Notes under the pieces: model-generated | Told to the model about the DNA's origin: nothing | Databases searched by the model: none | The model's input: only the letters and a program-made list of their open reading frames with translations | Source of the DNA: M55B112 sp964539395 | Lineage (GTDB): Bacteria; Bacteroidota; Bacteroidia; Bacteroidales; GCA-2748055 | Reading direction: 5' to 3' | DNA: 64,000 nt | Assembly: GCA_964539395.1 (NCBI GenBank) | Contig: CAZIIU010000016.1 | Span: 6,388-70,387 of the forward strand | Shown here: positions 36,879 to 45,487 of the stretch, in pieces | Position numbering within the stretch: position 1 is the first letter of the stretch | Layout of the letters: each line of letters starts with the position of its first letter | Made by a program: the position numbers and the translations under genes

Positions 36879-37331
36879 TCAGGAAATGGCATGGAAGTAA
36901 GGAATATCCGGTAAAAACTCCACGCTTCCCGTAAGAAAATCCACTTTGCAGCAATAGTGTTTCAGTCCGTTTGTAACCATCATGTAACTAACCCTGAAAA
37001 CCACATTGTACCTTGCAACCTGATCAAAAACCTGCTGACCGATTCTGACATCGGGCGACTTACATTCCACCAGTGCCACGGGTTCCCTGTTCCGGTTAAA
37101 TACCAATATATCACATCGTTTTAACAACCTGTTAAGCTTCAGGGAATACTCTGTAACCATCAGTGAACCGGGAAAACCCCTTTCATGTATAATAAATTGT
37201 GCAAAACGCTGTCGAACAAACTCTTCCGGCGTCAATAATATATACTTCGATCTGAATGGGTCGAAAATCATTTGCCGACCGGAAACCTCTTTTAGCTTTA
37301 AATCATACTCTGGCAAGTTCAAATTTTGCAT
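36879..37331 (-). CDS. lone HsdR-N-type (PD-D/ExK) nuclease-like protein
   Basis: 150 residues resembling only the N-terminal nuclease domain of type I restriction HsdR subunits (HSDR_N_2 family). The fold's active-site pattern is intact: Glu in LTPEEFVRQ, Asp in RCDILVFN, and the E-x-K pair in ALVECKSPD. There is no helicase, methylase or specificity gene nearby, so it is not a restriction system. It stands divergent from AMP nucleosidase and holA, a neighbourhood I recall in several Bacteroidota. Role unknown; DNA repair or replication is one possibility. Confidence 0.8.
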   Translation of the reverse strand: MQNLNLPEYDLKLKEVSGRQMIFDPFRSKYILLTPEEFVRQRFAQFIIHERGFPGSLMVTEYSLKLNRLLKRCDILVFNRNREPVALVECKSPDVRIGQQVFDQVARYNVVFRVSYMMVTNGLKHYCCKVDFLTGSVEFLPDIPYFHAIS

Positions 37332-37388
37332 AAATGCTGTTATCTTTATAAAAAATCTTGCAACGCACCGAAATTAAAACTTTCATTG

Positions 37389-38162
37389 ATGAAAACAAAA
37401 AAGGAGATTATCCGCAATTGGCTCCCCAGGTATACTGGGAATCCAATTGATAATTTCGGTGATTACATCCTGCTCACAAATTTCAATAATTATATGGATC
37501 TCTTCTGCCATCAGATGAAGACCTCGATGGTTGATCCTATGGCCAATATGCCCTGTGCAAATGCCGATTCAATCACCATGATCAATTTTGGCATGGGAAG
37601 CGCCAATGCAGCTACCATCGTTGATCTTCTTGCTGCTGTTAATCCCAAAGCAATTCTATTCCTCGGGAAATGCGGAGGACTAAAGAGGAAAAATCAGTTG
37701 GGAGACCTGATCCTGCCCATTGCCGCCATCCGTGGCGAAGGGACATCCGACGACTACCTTCCACGCACGGTTCCGGCGCTTCCCGCGTTCAGCCTTCAAA
37801 GGGCCGTTTCTACTACCATCAGAAACCATGGACAGGATTATTGGACCGGTACAGTATTCACGACAAACAGGAGGGTTTGGGAACATGATGAAAAATTCAA
37901 ACAACATCTCCGAACCACCAGGAGTATGGCGATCGATATGGAAACTGCCACCCTGTTTATCGTGGGCTTCGCCAATGAAATTCCCACTGGTTCCCTGCTC
38001 CTTGTATCGGATCAGCCAATGATCTCTTCCGGTGTAAAAACATCTGAAAGTGACAAGTTGGTTACACAAAAATTTGCTGAAGAACATGTAAGAATTGGGA
38101 TCGATTCGCTGATTGAGCTCAGGGATCATGGTGAATCGGTTAAACACCTCAGGTTTGAATAG
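37389..38162 (+). CDS. amn: AMP nucleosidase
   Basis: Hydrolyses AMP to adenine and ribose 5-phosphate. 257 residues from the ATG at 37389 (MKTKKEIIRNWLPRYTG), the short form found in Bacteroidota. Phosphorylase-superfamily features: MINFGMGSANAATIVDLL near 63-80, LFLGKCGGLK near 93, MAIDMETATLF near 183 (the Met-Glu-x-Ala type substrate loop) and LLVSDQPM near 208 with the catalytic Asp. The in-frame ATG at 37326 is less likely: the extra 21 residues are Lys/Cys-rich and not family-like. It ends 2 bases before holA. Confidence 0.9.
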   Translation: MKTKKEIIRNWLPRYTGNPIDNFGDYILLTNFNNYMDLFCHQMKTSMVDPMANMPCANADSITMINFGMGSANAATIVDLLAAVNPKAILFLGKCGGLKRKNQLGDLILPIAAIRGEGTSDDYLPRTVPALPAFSLQRAVSTTIRNHGQDYWTGTVFTTNRRVWEHDEKFKQHLRTTRSMAIDMETATLFIVGFANEIPTGSLLLVSDQPMISSGVKTSESDKLVTQKFAEEHVRIGIDSLIELRDHGESVKHLRFE

Positions 38163-38164
38163 TT

Positions 38165-39172
38165 ATGCCGGTAAGCCACGAACAAATCATAGCCGTACTT
38201 AAAAAGAAAGAGTATCACCCGCTCTATTTCCTTGCAGGTGATGAACCCTATTACATCGATCTTGTATCAGATTATATTCAGGAAAATGTCTTAAGTGACG
38301 CGGAAAAATCATTTAATCTCACTGTGGTGTACGGGAAAGAGACAGATGCTTTTGCCTTGATGAACCTGGCTAAAAAGTTTCCCATGATGGGCAACCGCCA
38401 GGTAGTTATTGTTAAAGAGGCACAGGACCTTGCACAATTCGACGATCTGATACATTATATTGAGAATCCGCTTCAATCAACCCTCCTGGTACTGAATTAC
38501 AAGCATAAGAAACCAGACAAGCGAAAAAAAGTTTTCAAGTCATTGCTGTCAAACAGCGTTCACCTCGATTCCAAAAGACTATACGACAACCAGATCCCTG
38601 CCTGGATCTCCGCCTACCTGGCCGCCAGGAACTTCTCTATCGAGCCTAAAGCTTCGGCGATGCTTACAGAGTTCCTTGGGAGAGACTTGTCGAAAATCTC
38701 CAATGAGATCGATAAACTTATTGTCTCTCTTGGGGAGGGACAAAAAAAAATCACTTCAACACTGATTGAAAGCAATATCGGGATCAGTAAGGATTTCAAT
38801 AACTTTGAACTTCAGCGGGCTCTTGGAAAAAAAGATGTGGTTACCGCCAACAGGATTATCAACTATTTTGCAAGCAATGAAAAGACACATCCGCTGGCAG
38901 AAACGATTAATTCACTTTACAATTTCTTTTCCAGGGTTTTGATCTATTACTGGATCAGCAACAAATCGAAAGACAACCTGGTAAAACAGATGGATGTAAA
39001 TCCATATTTTTTGAAGGATTATACTGAAGCAGCCAGGAATTATAATGCCACGAAGGCTGTACAAATCATAGAGCTGCTGCGTGAATACGACCTGAAGTCG
39101 AAAGGATACAGGGGAACCAATATGTCGGCAGGTGATGTGCTTAAAGAATTGGTATTCAAAATTATTCACTGA
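38165..39172 (+). CDS. holA: DNA polymerase III subunit delta
   Basis: The clamp-loader wrench that opens the beta sliding clamp. 335 residues, normal for HolA. The fold begins YHPLYFLAGDEPYYIDLVSDYI and continues with KKFPMMGNRQVVIVKEAQDL and ALGKKDVVTANRIINYF; C-terminal collar helices follow. It starts 2 bases after the AMP nucleosidase stop and is thus in the same message. Essential for replication. Confidence 0.93.
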   Translation: MPVSHEQIIAVLKKKEYHPLYFLAGDEPYYIDLVSDYIQENVLSDAEKSFNLTVVYGKETDAFALMNLAKKFPMMGNRQVVIVKEAQDLAQFDDLIHYIENPLQSTLLVLNYKHKKPDKRKKVFKSLLSNSVHLDSKRLYDNQIPAWISAYLAARNFSIEPKASAMLTEFLGRDLSKISNEIDKLIVSLGEGQKKITSTLIESNIGISKDFNNFELQRALGKKDVVTANRIINYFASNEKTHPLAETINSLYNFFSRVLIYYWISNKSKDNLVKQMDVNPYFLKDYTEAARNYNATKAVQIIELLREYDLKSKGYRGTNMSAGDVLKELVFKIIH

Positions 39173-39185
39173 TTATCCAATCAAT

Positions 39186-39671
39186 ATGAACAGAGCTGTT
39201 TTTCTGGATCGTGACGGAGTTATCAATCATCCAAAAAAGAACTATTACGTATACCGGATTGAAGATTTTACGATCAACCCCGGCGTGATTGAGGCGTTGC
39301 AGTATTTCCAGGAGAAGGGGTACTTGTTGTTTGTGATCACCAACCAGGGGGGGATCAGTAAGGGAAAATACAGCCGGGAACAGGTGGAGGAGGTACATGC
39401 ACATATGGAAGAGGTACTGGCAAGTCATGGTATCAACCTTTCCGCAATCCACTACTGTCCCCATCATCCGAAGAAAGAAAACTGTCTTTGCAGAAAACCG
39501 AAATCACTGATGCTTGAAAAAGCGCTGGCACAATTTGATGTCGATCCATCTCACTCCTGGTTTATCGGAGATAAGAAAACAGATGTGGAGGCTGGAAAAG
39601 CTGCAGGCGTAAAAACGTTGAAAATACACAGGAACAAGGACCTGAGAAAGATCATGAACAAGATATATTGA
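39186..39671 (+). CDS. gmhB: D-glycero-D-manno-heptose 1,7-bisphosphate phosphatase (GmhB-like HAD)
   Basis: 161 residues from the ATG at 39186 (MNRAVFLDRDGVIN). HAD motif I is LDRDG; motif II VITNQGG; the GmhB-specific zinc loop CPHHPKKENCLCRKP, with its Cys-His-Cys-Cys ligands, is present near 98-112; motif IV is WFIGDKKTDVEAG. GmhB dephosphorylates heptose bisphosphate on the way to ADP-heptose for LPS. It fits with hldD at 56266-57225. A histidinol-phosphatase activity occurs in close relatives, so substrate is inferred. The upstream ATG at 39132 overlaps holA and gives an unlikely N-terminus. Confidence 0.85.
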   Translation: MNRAVFLDRDGVINHPKKNYYVYRIEDFTINPGVIEALQYFQEKGYLLFVITNQGGISKGKYSREQVEEVHAHMEEVLASHGINLSAIHYCPHHPKKENCLCRKPKSLMLEKALAQFDVDPSHSWFIGDKKTDVEAGKAAGVKTLKIHRNKDLRKIMNKIY

Positions 39672-39695
39672 AATTGAACCGGGCCGGAGCCTGGA

Positions 39696-40283
39696 TTAGT
39701 TCAACCCCGGGTCAGTGGGAAAATTGGCCCATGCCTTATATTTTGCATTAAAGCCTGACAAGGTTTCTGTCCAGAACTCCGCAGACCCACCTTTCATTAT
39801 AAGTTCAGGCAGTATCTCGGCCACCAGCCATGCATGCATCTCCAACTCTCCTTCCAGCTGATTTTCAGTCCAGCCGGAATAACCGAGGAAAAAGCGAAGA
39901 TTTCCCTGGTTCGCCCTTCCAGCTTTAACCAGGGCCTTCATCATCTCAAAATCCCCTCCCCAGAAAATCCCCTTTTTAACATGCACGCTTTCAGGAATCT
40001 CATCTCCCAGGGTGTGAATATAATGGACCGTATTGGTACTCACCGGACCGCCGATGGTAACCGGAAAATCAACATCAGGAAAATCACTGATCACATCGGC
40101 AATTTTCATTTCAAGGGTCTTATTCAGAACAAAACCCACCGAGCCTTTCTCACTGTGTTCGGTGAGGTATACCACCGATCTCCTGAAATACTGGTCGCTC
40201 AGGAAGGGCTCTGAGATAAGCACTCGTCCGGCTGCAGCTATCAGGTCGTTGGCTATATGAAAAAAATCGTAATTCAGCGCCAT
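39696..40283 (-). CDS. YqgE/AlgH family protein
   Basis: 195 residues. The family signature is clear: GRVLISEPFLSDQYFRRSVVYL near 18-39, then GSVGFVLNKTLE near 47, GGPVSTNTVHYIHTLG near 78 and FLGYSGWTENQLEGEL near 131. YqgE/AlgH proteins have no settled biochemical function; the name comes from alginate regulation in Pseudomonas. Cytoplasmic, no signal. Convergent with the gmhB-like gene. Confidence 0.93.
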   Translation of the reverse strand: MALNYDFFHIANDLIAAAGRVLISEPFLSDQYFRRSVVYLTEHSEKGSVGFVLNKTLEMKIADVISDFPDVDFPVTIGGPVSTNTVHYIHTLGDEIPESVHVKKGIFWGGDFEMMKALVKAGRANQGNLRFFLGYSGWTENQLEGELEMHAWLVAEILPELIMKGGSAEFWTETLSGFNAKYKAWANFPTDPGLN

Positions 40284-40458
40284 TTTGAACTCCTTTCTTC
40301 CTGCAATTTAAGTGAATTTTGACATTAATAAAACTTTTTATTCCAAAAGGATACCAATTAATCAGAATAACAATTTTCATCATGGTAGCCATATACTTAT
40401 AACGAAAAGGATTTCAACATATTTTAGTTATCTTGAGACCTTAAATTTTTTATCGTGC

Positions 40459-41973
40459 ATGGATGAACAGATGGATGAACAGAGGACGAAGCAACCCTCG
40501 TTGCTACAATCGCTGATACCGATCTTTTTACTGATCACCCTGCTAACACTGAATGTGGTGTATTTCGGCGACCACACCCTTGACGGGGCCAACCAGTTTG
40601 CACTGATCCTGGCAGCAGCTCTAGCAGGGATCATTGCTGTTACACTGGGTCATAAATGGACCTCCATCAGGCAGAATATCGTAAAGAGCATCGGTTCCGC
40701 CATGCCATCCATCCTGATACTTCTGCTTATAGGCTCTCTTGCCGGCACATGGATGTTAAGCGGTGTGGTTCCTACTTTAATATATTACGGACTTAAGATC
40801 TTTCATCCGGGTATCTTTCTGTTTGCCACGGTAATCATCGGTGGTATCGTCTCCCTGGCAACCGGCAGTTCATGGTCGACCATTGCTACAATGGGGATCG
40901 CTCTGATCGGTATCGGGAAGACCCTTGGGATCAATGAAGGTGTCATTGCGGGCGCTGTGATCTCAGGTGCCTATTTCGGCGACAAGATGTCGCCATTAAG
41001 CGACACTACAAACCTTGCCCCGGCCATGGCGGGAACAGACCTGTTTACCCATATCAGGTATATGACCATCACCACTGTGCCGGCAATGGCCCTTACACTG
41101 GTCATTTTTCTGGTAATAGGTTTTACATACAATTTTGACTCTGATTTACAGGACATAGACTTGGTCCTCGCTGCCATCGAAAACAGGTTCAATGTCACAC
41201 CCTGGTTACTGCTTGTACCGGCAGCACTTATCTTCGTAATTGTAAAAAAGATACCTCCCCTCCCCTCACTCCTTTTCGGGTCTCTGATGGGAGGGCTGTT
41301 TGCCCTGATTTTCCAACCCCATCTTATTAGGGAAGTGGGAACAATGCTTGATCCTGAAACACGAACTTTTTTCAAAGCCTCCTACCTCAGTGTGATGCAA
41401 TCGATCTATGGAGAACTGACAATCAGCACCAACAATGCCATGGTCAATGAACTGCTATCTACGGGGGGCATGCAGGGAATGCTGAATACCATCTGGCTCA
41501 TCCTTTCTGCCATGGTATTTGGAGGTACCATGGAAGCTGCCGGGATGCTGAAGAAGATTACTCTTTCAGTAATCAGGTGGGCCAACTCCACGGGATCGCT
41601 CGTGGCAACAACAGTCGGAACGAGTGTCTTCTTTAACATAACTGCTTCGGACCAATACATCTCTATTGTGGTACCAGGCAGGATGTTCGCCGGAATATAC
41701 AAGGATCGCGGACTTAAGCCTGAAGTGCTCAGCAGGACGCTCGAGGACGGGGGTACCATAACATCCGTGCTGATCCCCTGGAACACTTGCGGTGCAACAC
41801 AGTCGAGGGTGTTAGGTGTTCCTACCGTTGAATACATCCCCTTTGCATTCTTTAATATCCTCAGTCCACTTTTTAGCATTCTCTTTGCAGCCATCAATTA
41901 TAAGATCAGAAGGTTTTCTGCAGATGACAAGCCGGACAGGGTGATCAGCGAGGAGGATCGTAAAGATTACTGA
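40459..41973 (+). CDS. nhaC: Na+/H+ antiporter NhaC family
   Basis: 504 residues from the ATG at 40459 (MDEQMDEQ), with about 12 transmembrane helices. NhaC-family features: FGDHTLDGANQFALILAAALAG, ATGSSWSTIATMGIAL, the SGAYFGDKMSPLSDTTNLAPAM stretch, the helix IWLILSAMVFGGTMEAAG and NITASDQYISIVVPG near 400. Exchanges Na+ for H+ and would use or top up the gradient made by Na+-NQR. The frame extends upstream to 40312, but the added 49 residues are not hydrophobic and not family-like. Confidence 0.92.
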   Translation: MDEQMDEQRTKQPSLLQSLIPIFLLITLLTLNVVYFGDHTLDGANQFALILAAALAGIIAVTLGHKWTSIRQNIVKSIGSAMPSILILLLIGSLAGTWMLSGVVPTLIYYGLKIFHPGIFLFATVIIGGIVSLATGSSWSTIATMGIALIGIGKTLGINEGVIAGAVISGAYFGDKMSPLSDTTNLAPAMAGTDLFTHIRYMTITTVPAMALTLVIFLVIGFTYNFDSDLQDIDLVLAAIENRFNVTPWLLLVPAALIFVIVKKIPPLPSLLFGSLMGGLFALIFQPHLIREVGTMLDPETRTFFKASYLSVMQSIYGELTISTNNAMVNELLSTGGMQGMLNTIWLILSAMVFGGTMEAAGMLKKITLSVIRWANSTGSLVATTVGTSVFFNITASDQYISIVVPGRMFAGIYKDRGLKPEVLSRTLEDGGTITSVLIPWNTCGATQSRVLGVPTVEYIPFAFFNILSPLFSILFAAINYKIRRFSADDKPDRVISEEDRKDY

Positions 41974-42106
41974 TTCGGTGTTGATCCTGTTAACATACTA
42001 CGTAATCGTCCTGTCTCAGCCTCCGGTGAGCCACAATCGGGAGTGGGACCTAAGATTTCAATTATCAGAAGAACATACCCGGAACGATATATAAGATCAG
42101 ATGCTA

Positions 42107-44530
42107 TCAGTAGATTAACGGATATTTCACAGGGTCGTATTCATGCATCAGTCCATAGATCGTTTCAAAGACATCCTCAGCATTTGGATTGGAGTAGTAA
42201 TCGCCGTCGGAGCTGTAGGCCGGACGATGTTCACGTGCTGTAAGTGTTCGGGGTTCTGCATCCAGATGGTAATATGCCCCCTGATCCTCAAGGACCATTT
42301 TCATCATGAATGCAGTGGCCCCCCCAGGCACATCCTCATCAAAGAAAACCACCTTGTTGGTTTTGGCAACAGATGTGCCGATGGTTCGATCCAGATCGAA
42401 GGGCAGCAAGGTCTGTACATCGATCAACTCCACACTAATATCAAACTCCTTCAACTGTTTTATCGCATTTTCCGCGATACGTACACACGATCCATAGGTA
42501 ACCAGTGTCAAATCATCACCCTCCATGAGAATCTCAGGCCTGCCCAGGGGAACCCTGAATTCACCGAAGTTAGCAGGCTTCGGTTCCTTTAGTCCATACC
42601 CTTTCAGCGGTTCGATCACCAGGGCCGGGTCATCGGCCGCCAGCAGTGTGTTGTACATTCCGGCTGCCTGGGTCATATTCCGGGGCACGCACACATAGAT
42701 GCCGCGTATGGAATTGATAACCATACTCAATGGTGAGCCGGAGTGCCAGATTCCCTCAAGCCTGTGTCCGCGGGTGCGTATAATCACCGGGGCCGCCTGG
42801 GCACCCTTGGTTCTCCAGTGCAGCGAGGCAAGGTCATCGCTCAATGTGGCCAGTGCATAAAGCAGGTAATCAAAATATTGAATCTCTGCCACTGGCCGAA
42901 GACCGCGCAAGGCCAGTCCGATGCCCTGTCCTATAATTGTAGTCTCGCGGATTCCTGTGTCGGTGACTCGCCACTCGCCGTACTTCTCCTGCAGCCCTTC
43001 AAGGCCTTTGTTCACATCACCAATCTTTCCTGTGTCCTCTCCGAATGTTACCAGCAACGGGTATTTTTCAAATAGTGCATCAAAATTGTCCCGTATGATC
43101 TCCCTGCCGTTCATGACACTGTCTTCTTCAAGCTTAACCGAAACGGGTTTCACCTTTAATGCGGATCGGTCGGACTCGTTGTAAAGTTTTGTACTGTATC
43201 GCTCATAATTCTTTTCCTTGTATTCCCTGATCCATTCCGATATTGATTTCTGGAGACTGTCCCTCACCGGGCAATCGGCACAAAGGTTGCGCATAATCCG
43301 CTTGGCAGTCGACTGCACATCCCTGCGAATGGGATTCATGATACGCTTCAGGTCTTTGCTCAGTATTCCCAGTTTATCGATCTCCTCGTTCCGGCATTCG
43401 CACGACCTGTTGTCGATGATCTCCAGTAATTCATCACGCTCCTGCCTGATCGGGGATATATACACTTCCCATGCATTTTCACGCGCCTCCCTCGCCTCCA
43501 CTACAGCTTTTTCCTTCAGCGCTGCAAGTTTCTTCGCTCCGGCAATGCCACTGTCAATGATCCACTCCTCCATCTTTACCAGGGGATCAAAGGCCCTCTC
43601 CCATTCCAGTCGCCCGGCAGATTTGTACCTTTCATGACTTCCTGAAGTGCTGTGACCAAAGGGTTGCACCATCTCATCGATATGGAACAGGACCGGTACA
43701 TGTTCACTCCTGCAGCGTCTGATTCCATCCCTGAAAACATCAACCAGCTCCGGATAATCCCACCCCCTGGCCCGGTAAATATGTATTCCGTTTGATCCCC
43801 TCTTTTTACGGAACCCCTCAAGAGCCTCCGAGATGCTTGCCTTAACGATCTGAAGGTCCTTTGTAACCGAAATACCATACCCATCGTCCCATACCGCCAG
43901 GGCCACAGGTATTTGTAATACCGCAGCAGCATTGATTGTCTCCAAAAACATACCCTCTGCCGTGCTGGCATCCCCGATGGTCCCGAACGCCACCTCATTC
44001 CCTGCTTTCGACAGGGTGGTATATTTTTCCAGTGCCTTGTTATTTCTGAACAGCTTCGATGCATAACCCAATCCAATGAGCCGCGGCATCTGTCCTGCTG
44101 TCGGTGATAAATCGGCACAGCTGTTCTTCATGGCAGTAAGGTCCTTCCATGAACCGTCGTCATTCAGACTTATTGAGGCGAAATGGTTGTTGAAGTTGCG
44201 GCCTGCGCTTCCGGGGTTCACCGATTCATCGGTTACTCCATACAGCTGGCAGAAAAACTGTTCCGGTGTGAGCATACCTGCAGCCATCATAAAAGTGTGG
44301 TCGCGGTAGTACCCCGATCGCCAGTCACCCTCGCAAAACTGTTTTGCCATGGCAATCTGTGCCAGCTCCTTGCCATCGCCAAAGATGCCAAATTTAGCTT
44401 TTCCCGACAGCACCTCCTTTCGGCCCACGGAGGCTAGCTGGCGACTCAGGTGCGCCAGGTAAAAATCGGCTAATATTTCGTCGATGTTATGATTGATCCG
44501 TTTACCTTCCATAAAAACCAATCCCGGCAT
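42107..44530 (-). CDS. fused E1 alpha-beta subunit of a 2-oxoacid dehydrogenase complex
   Basis: 807 residues joining both E1 chains. Residues about 1-400 are the alpha half: thiamine-diphosphate loop GDASTAEGMFLETINAAAV with DDGYGIS in place of the usual GDG...NN, and FGHSTSGSHERY for the phosphorylation-loop region. Residues about 470-800 are the transketolase-like beta half: FGEDTGKIGDVNKGL, RETTIIGQGIGLAL and GHRLEGIWHSGSP. The substrate is a branched-chain or related 2-oxoacid rather than clearly pyruvate. E2 and E3 are not in the window. Start could also be the Met at 44512 (MEGKRIN). Confidence 0.9.
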   Translation of the reverse strand: MPGLVFMEGKRINHNIDEILADFYLAHLSRQLASVGRKEVLSGKAKFGIFGDGKELAQIAMAKQFCEGDWRSGYYRDHTFMMAAGMLTPEQFFCQLYGVTDESVNPGSAGRNFNNHFASISLNDDGSWKDLTAMKNSCADLSPTAGQMPRLIGLGYASKLFRNNKALEKYTTLSKAGNEVAFGTIGDASTAEGMFLETINAAAVLQIPVALAVWDDGYGISVTKDLQIVKASISEALEGFRKKRGSNGIHIYRARGWDYPELVDVFRDGIRRCRSEHVPVLFHIDEMVQPFGHSTSGSHERYKSAGRLEWERAFDPLVKMEEWIIDSGIAGAKKLAALKEKAVVEAREARENAWEVYISPIRQERDELLEIIDNRSCECRNEEIDKLGILSKDLKRIMNPIRRDVQSTAKRIMRNLCADCPVRDSLQKSISEWIREYKEKNYERYSTKLYNESDRSALKVKPVSVKLEEDSVMNGREIIRDNFDALFEKYPLLVTFGEDTGKIGDVNKGLEGLQEKYGEWRVTDTGIRETTIIGQGIGLALRGLRPVAEIQYFDYLLYALATLSDDLASLHWRTKGAQAAPVIIRTRGHRLEGIWHSGSPLSMVINSIRGIYVCVPRNMTQAAGMYNTLLAADDPALVIEPLKGYGLKEPKPANFGEFRVPLGRPEILMEGDDLTLVTYGSCVRIAENAIKQLKEFDISVELIDVQTLLPFDLDRTIGTSVAKTNKVVFFDEDVPGGATAFMMKMVLEDQGAYYHLDAEPRTLTAREHRPAYSSDGDYYSNPNAEDVFETIYGLMHEYDPVKYPLIY

Positions 44531-44613
44531 AAGGCCGATTTTCGTTTCCTGTTTGTTATCTTTGTCAAGTGAAATTTACACACTTTTGACAACATATAAC
44601 AGGGTTTGTTCAG

Positions 44614-44844
44614 ATGTTTTTGAATATACTACTATTAAGCTTCGTGCTGATAAGCTTCTCAATGCTGGGAATGGCATTGAATATCCTCGTAAAAAAGAGG
44701 GGCAGATTTCCCGCATACCGTGTTGGGCACAATAAAGATATGGCAAAACTCGGGCTCACATGCGTAAAGCATGAAGAGATCCGTTGCCATAAAGCACGTT
44801 TGAAGCAGAAGTCCGCTGACTGCGATGGCTGTCAGTCGGCCTGA
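44614..44844 (+). CDS. small four-cysteine single-pass membrane protein
   Basis: 76 residues: one transmembrane helix (about 3-24, LNILLLSFVLISFSMLGMALNI), a Lys/Arg stretch (KKRGRFPAYRVG) and a cytoplasmic tail with exactly four cysteines (LTC, IRC, ADC, DGC). I do not recognise a named family, but it shares its plan (N-terminal helix, basic/Phe-Pro junction, four Cys) with the next small gene 152 bases downstream. Both point towards apbE and the nqr operon, on the opposite strand. Metal binding is a reasonable inference. No obvious SD precedes the ATG. Confidence 0.65.
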   Translation: MFLNILLLSFVLISFSMLGMALNILVKKRGRFPAYRVGHNKDMAKLGLTCVKHEEIRCHKARLKQKSADCDGCQSA

Positions 44845-44983
44845 TCCACAACCGGGGCGAAAAAGCCTTTTCTCTTCAAAACACCATCTGTTGCATGTGG
44901 GAAGATCCTTAATCACACAGAGGGATAAATAGCCAAAAACCCTCAACATACTTGCCTGTTAATTGTTATACCTTCAGAACATA

Positions 44984-44990
44984 AAGGAGA
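44984..44990 (+). promoter_or_regulatory. Shine-Dalgarno site of the NqrM-like gene
   Basis: AAGGAGA, 6 bases before the ATG at 44997. Strong Shine-Dalgarno sites are rare in this window, so this one supports a real small gene. Confidence 0.7.
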
Positions 44991-44996
44991 TCAATT

Positions 44997-45185
44997 ATGC
45001 TGAAAGTTATATTAGCTGCAATAGTACTTGTGGTTCTGGCGTTTGCAGGACTTGGGATTAAATTGTTATTCGACCGGAAGGCCGAGTTTTCCGGTGGAGG
45101 TTGCCGTGCCGCCGGTTCATCCCCGGAACTGGCCGATAAAGGGATCACATGCGGATGCGGAACTGGACGATGCGAAATTGAATAA
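44997..45185 (+). CDS. NqrM-like small four-cysteine membrane protein
   Basis: 62 residues. A transmembrane helix (about 3-22, VILAAIVLVVLAFAGLGIKL) is followed by FSGGGC and a tail ending TCGCGTGRCEIE, four cysteines in all. That arrangement resembles NqrM (DUF539), a small membrane protein that supplies iron to the Na+-NQR. I can claim resemblance of plan, not proven homology. The start is set by a strong Shine-Dalgarno AAGGAGA at 44984-44990, 6 bases before the ATG. It lies convergent to apbE, which is followed upstream by the nqr genes. Confidence 0.68.
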   Translation: MLKVILAAIVLVVLAFAGLGIKLLFDRKAEFSGGGCRAAGSSPELADKGITCGCGTGRCEIE

Positions 45186-45487
45186 CCAGGCAGTGATGAT
45201 ATAGTGCAAGCGTTGTAATACCCTATGTACAGACCCGGGAAAGAATATCGCATGGTAAGTGCAACTGCTACAGACAAGACAGACTGATGATAAACTGAAA
45301 CAATGAAAAAGTTTTGTGCTGAAAGGACGAAGAAGTTTTGAGCTGTAACAACGAAGAAGTTTTGAGCTGAAACAATGAAGAAGTTTTAAGCTGAAACAAT
45401 GAAAAAGTTTTGTGCTGAAAGGACGAAGAAGTTTTGAGCTGAAAAGACCATAAGCGGTGAGTAGTCATTGGAACCGGGAATAGCCGA
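45186..45487. other. intergenic region with a 24-bp repeat array
   Basis: 302 bases between the NqrM-like gene and apbE, convergent. Its central part (45296-45450) is the tandem array described separately. The left part (45186-45295) shows no gene. A frame of 66 codons reads through the array on the minus strand, but its product is a simple FQLKTSSL-type repeat, so I do not call it. Confidence 0.6.
45296..45439. repeat. 24-bp tandem repeat array, 6 units
   Basis: Six units of exactly 24 bases start at 45296, 45320, 45344, 45368, 45392 and 45416, with a partial seventh. Unit 1 equals unit 5 and unit 2 equals unit 6, so the pair 1-2 is repeated at a 96-base distance, a sign of segmental duplication. 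The units share TGAA and AAGTTTT words. On the minus strand they translate as an eight-residue Phe-Gln-Leu-Lys-Thr-Ser-Ser-Leu type repeat. Confidence 0.93.

Noticed and set aside
45296..45439. CRISPR-like direct repeats
   Set aside because: Units of 24 bases abut each other without unique spacers.
45268..45468. 66-codon minus-strand frame through the 24-bp array
   Set aside because: Its product is a simple eight-residue repeat arising from the DNA repeat; no start signal.
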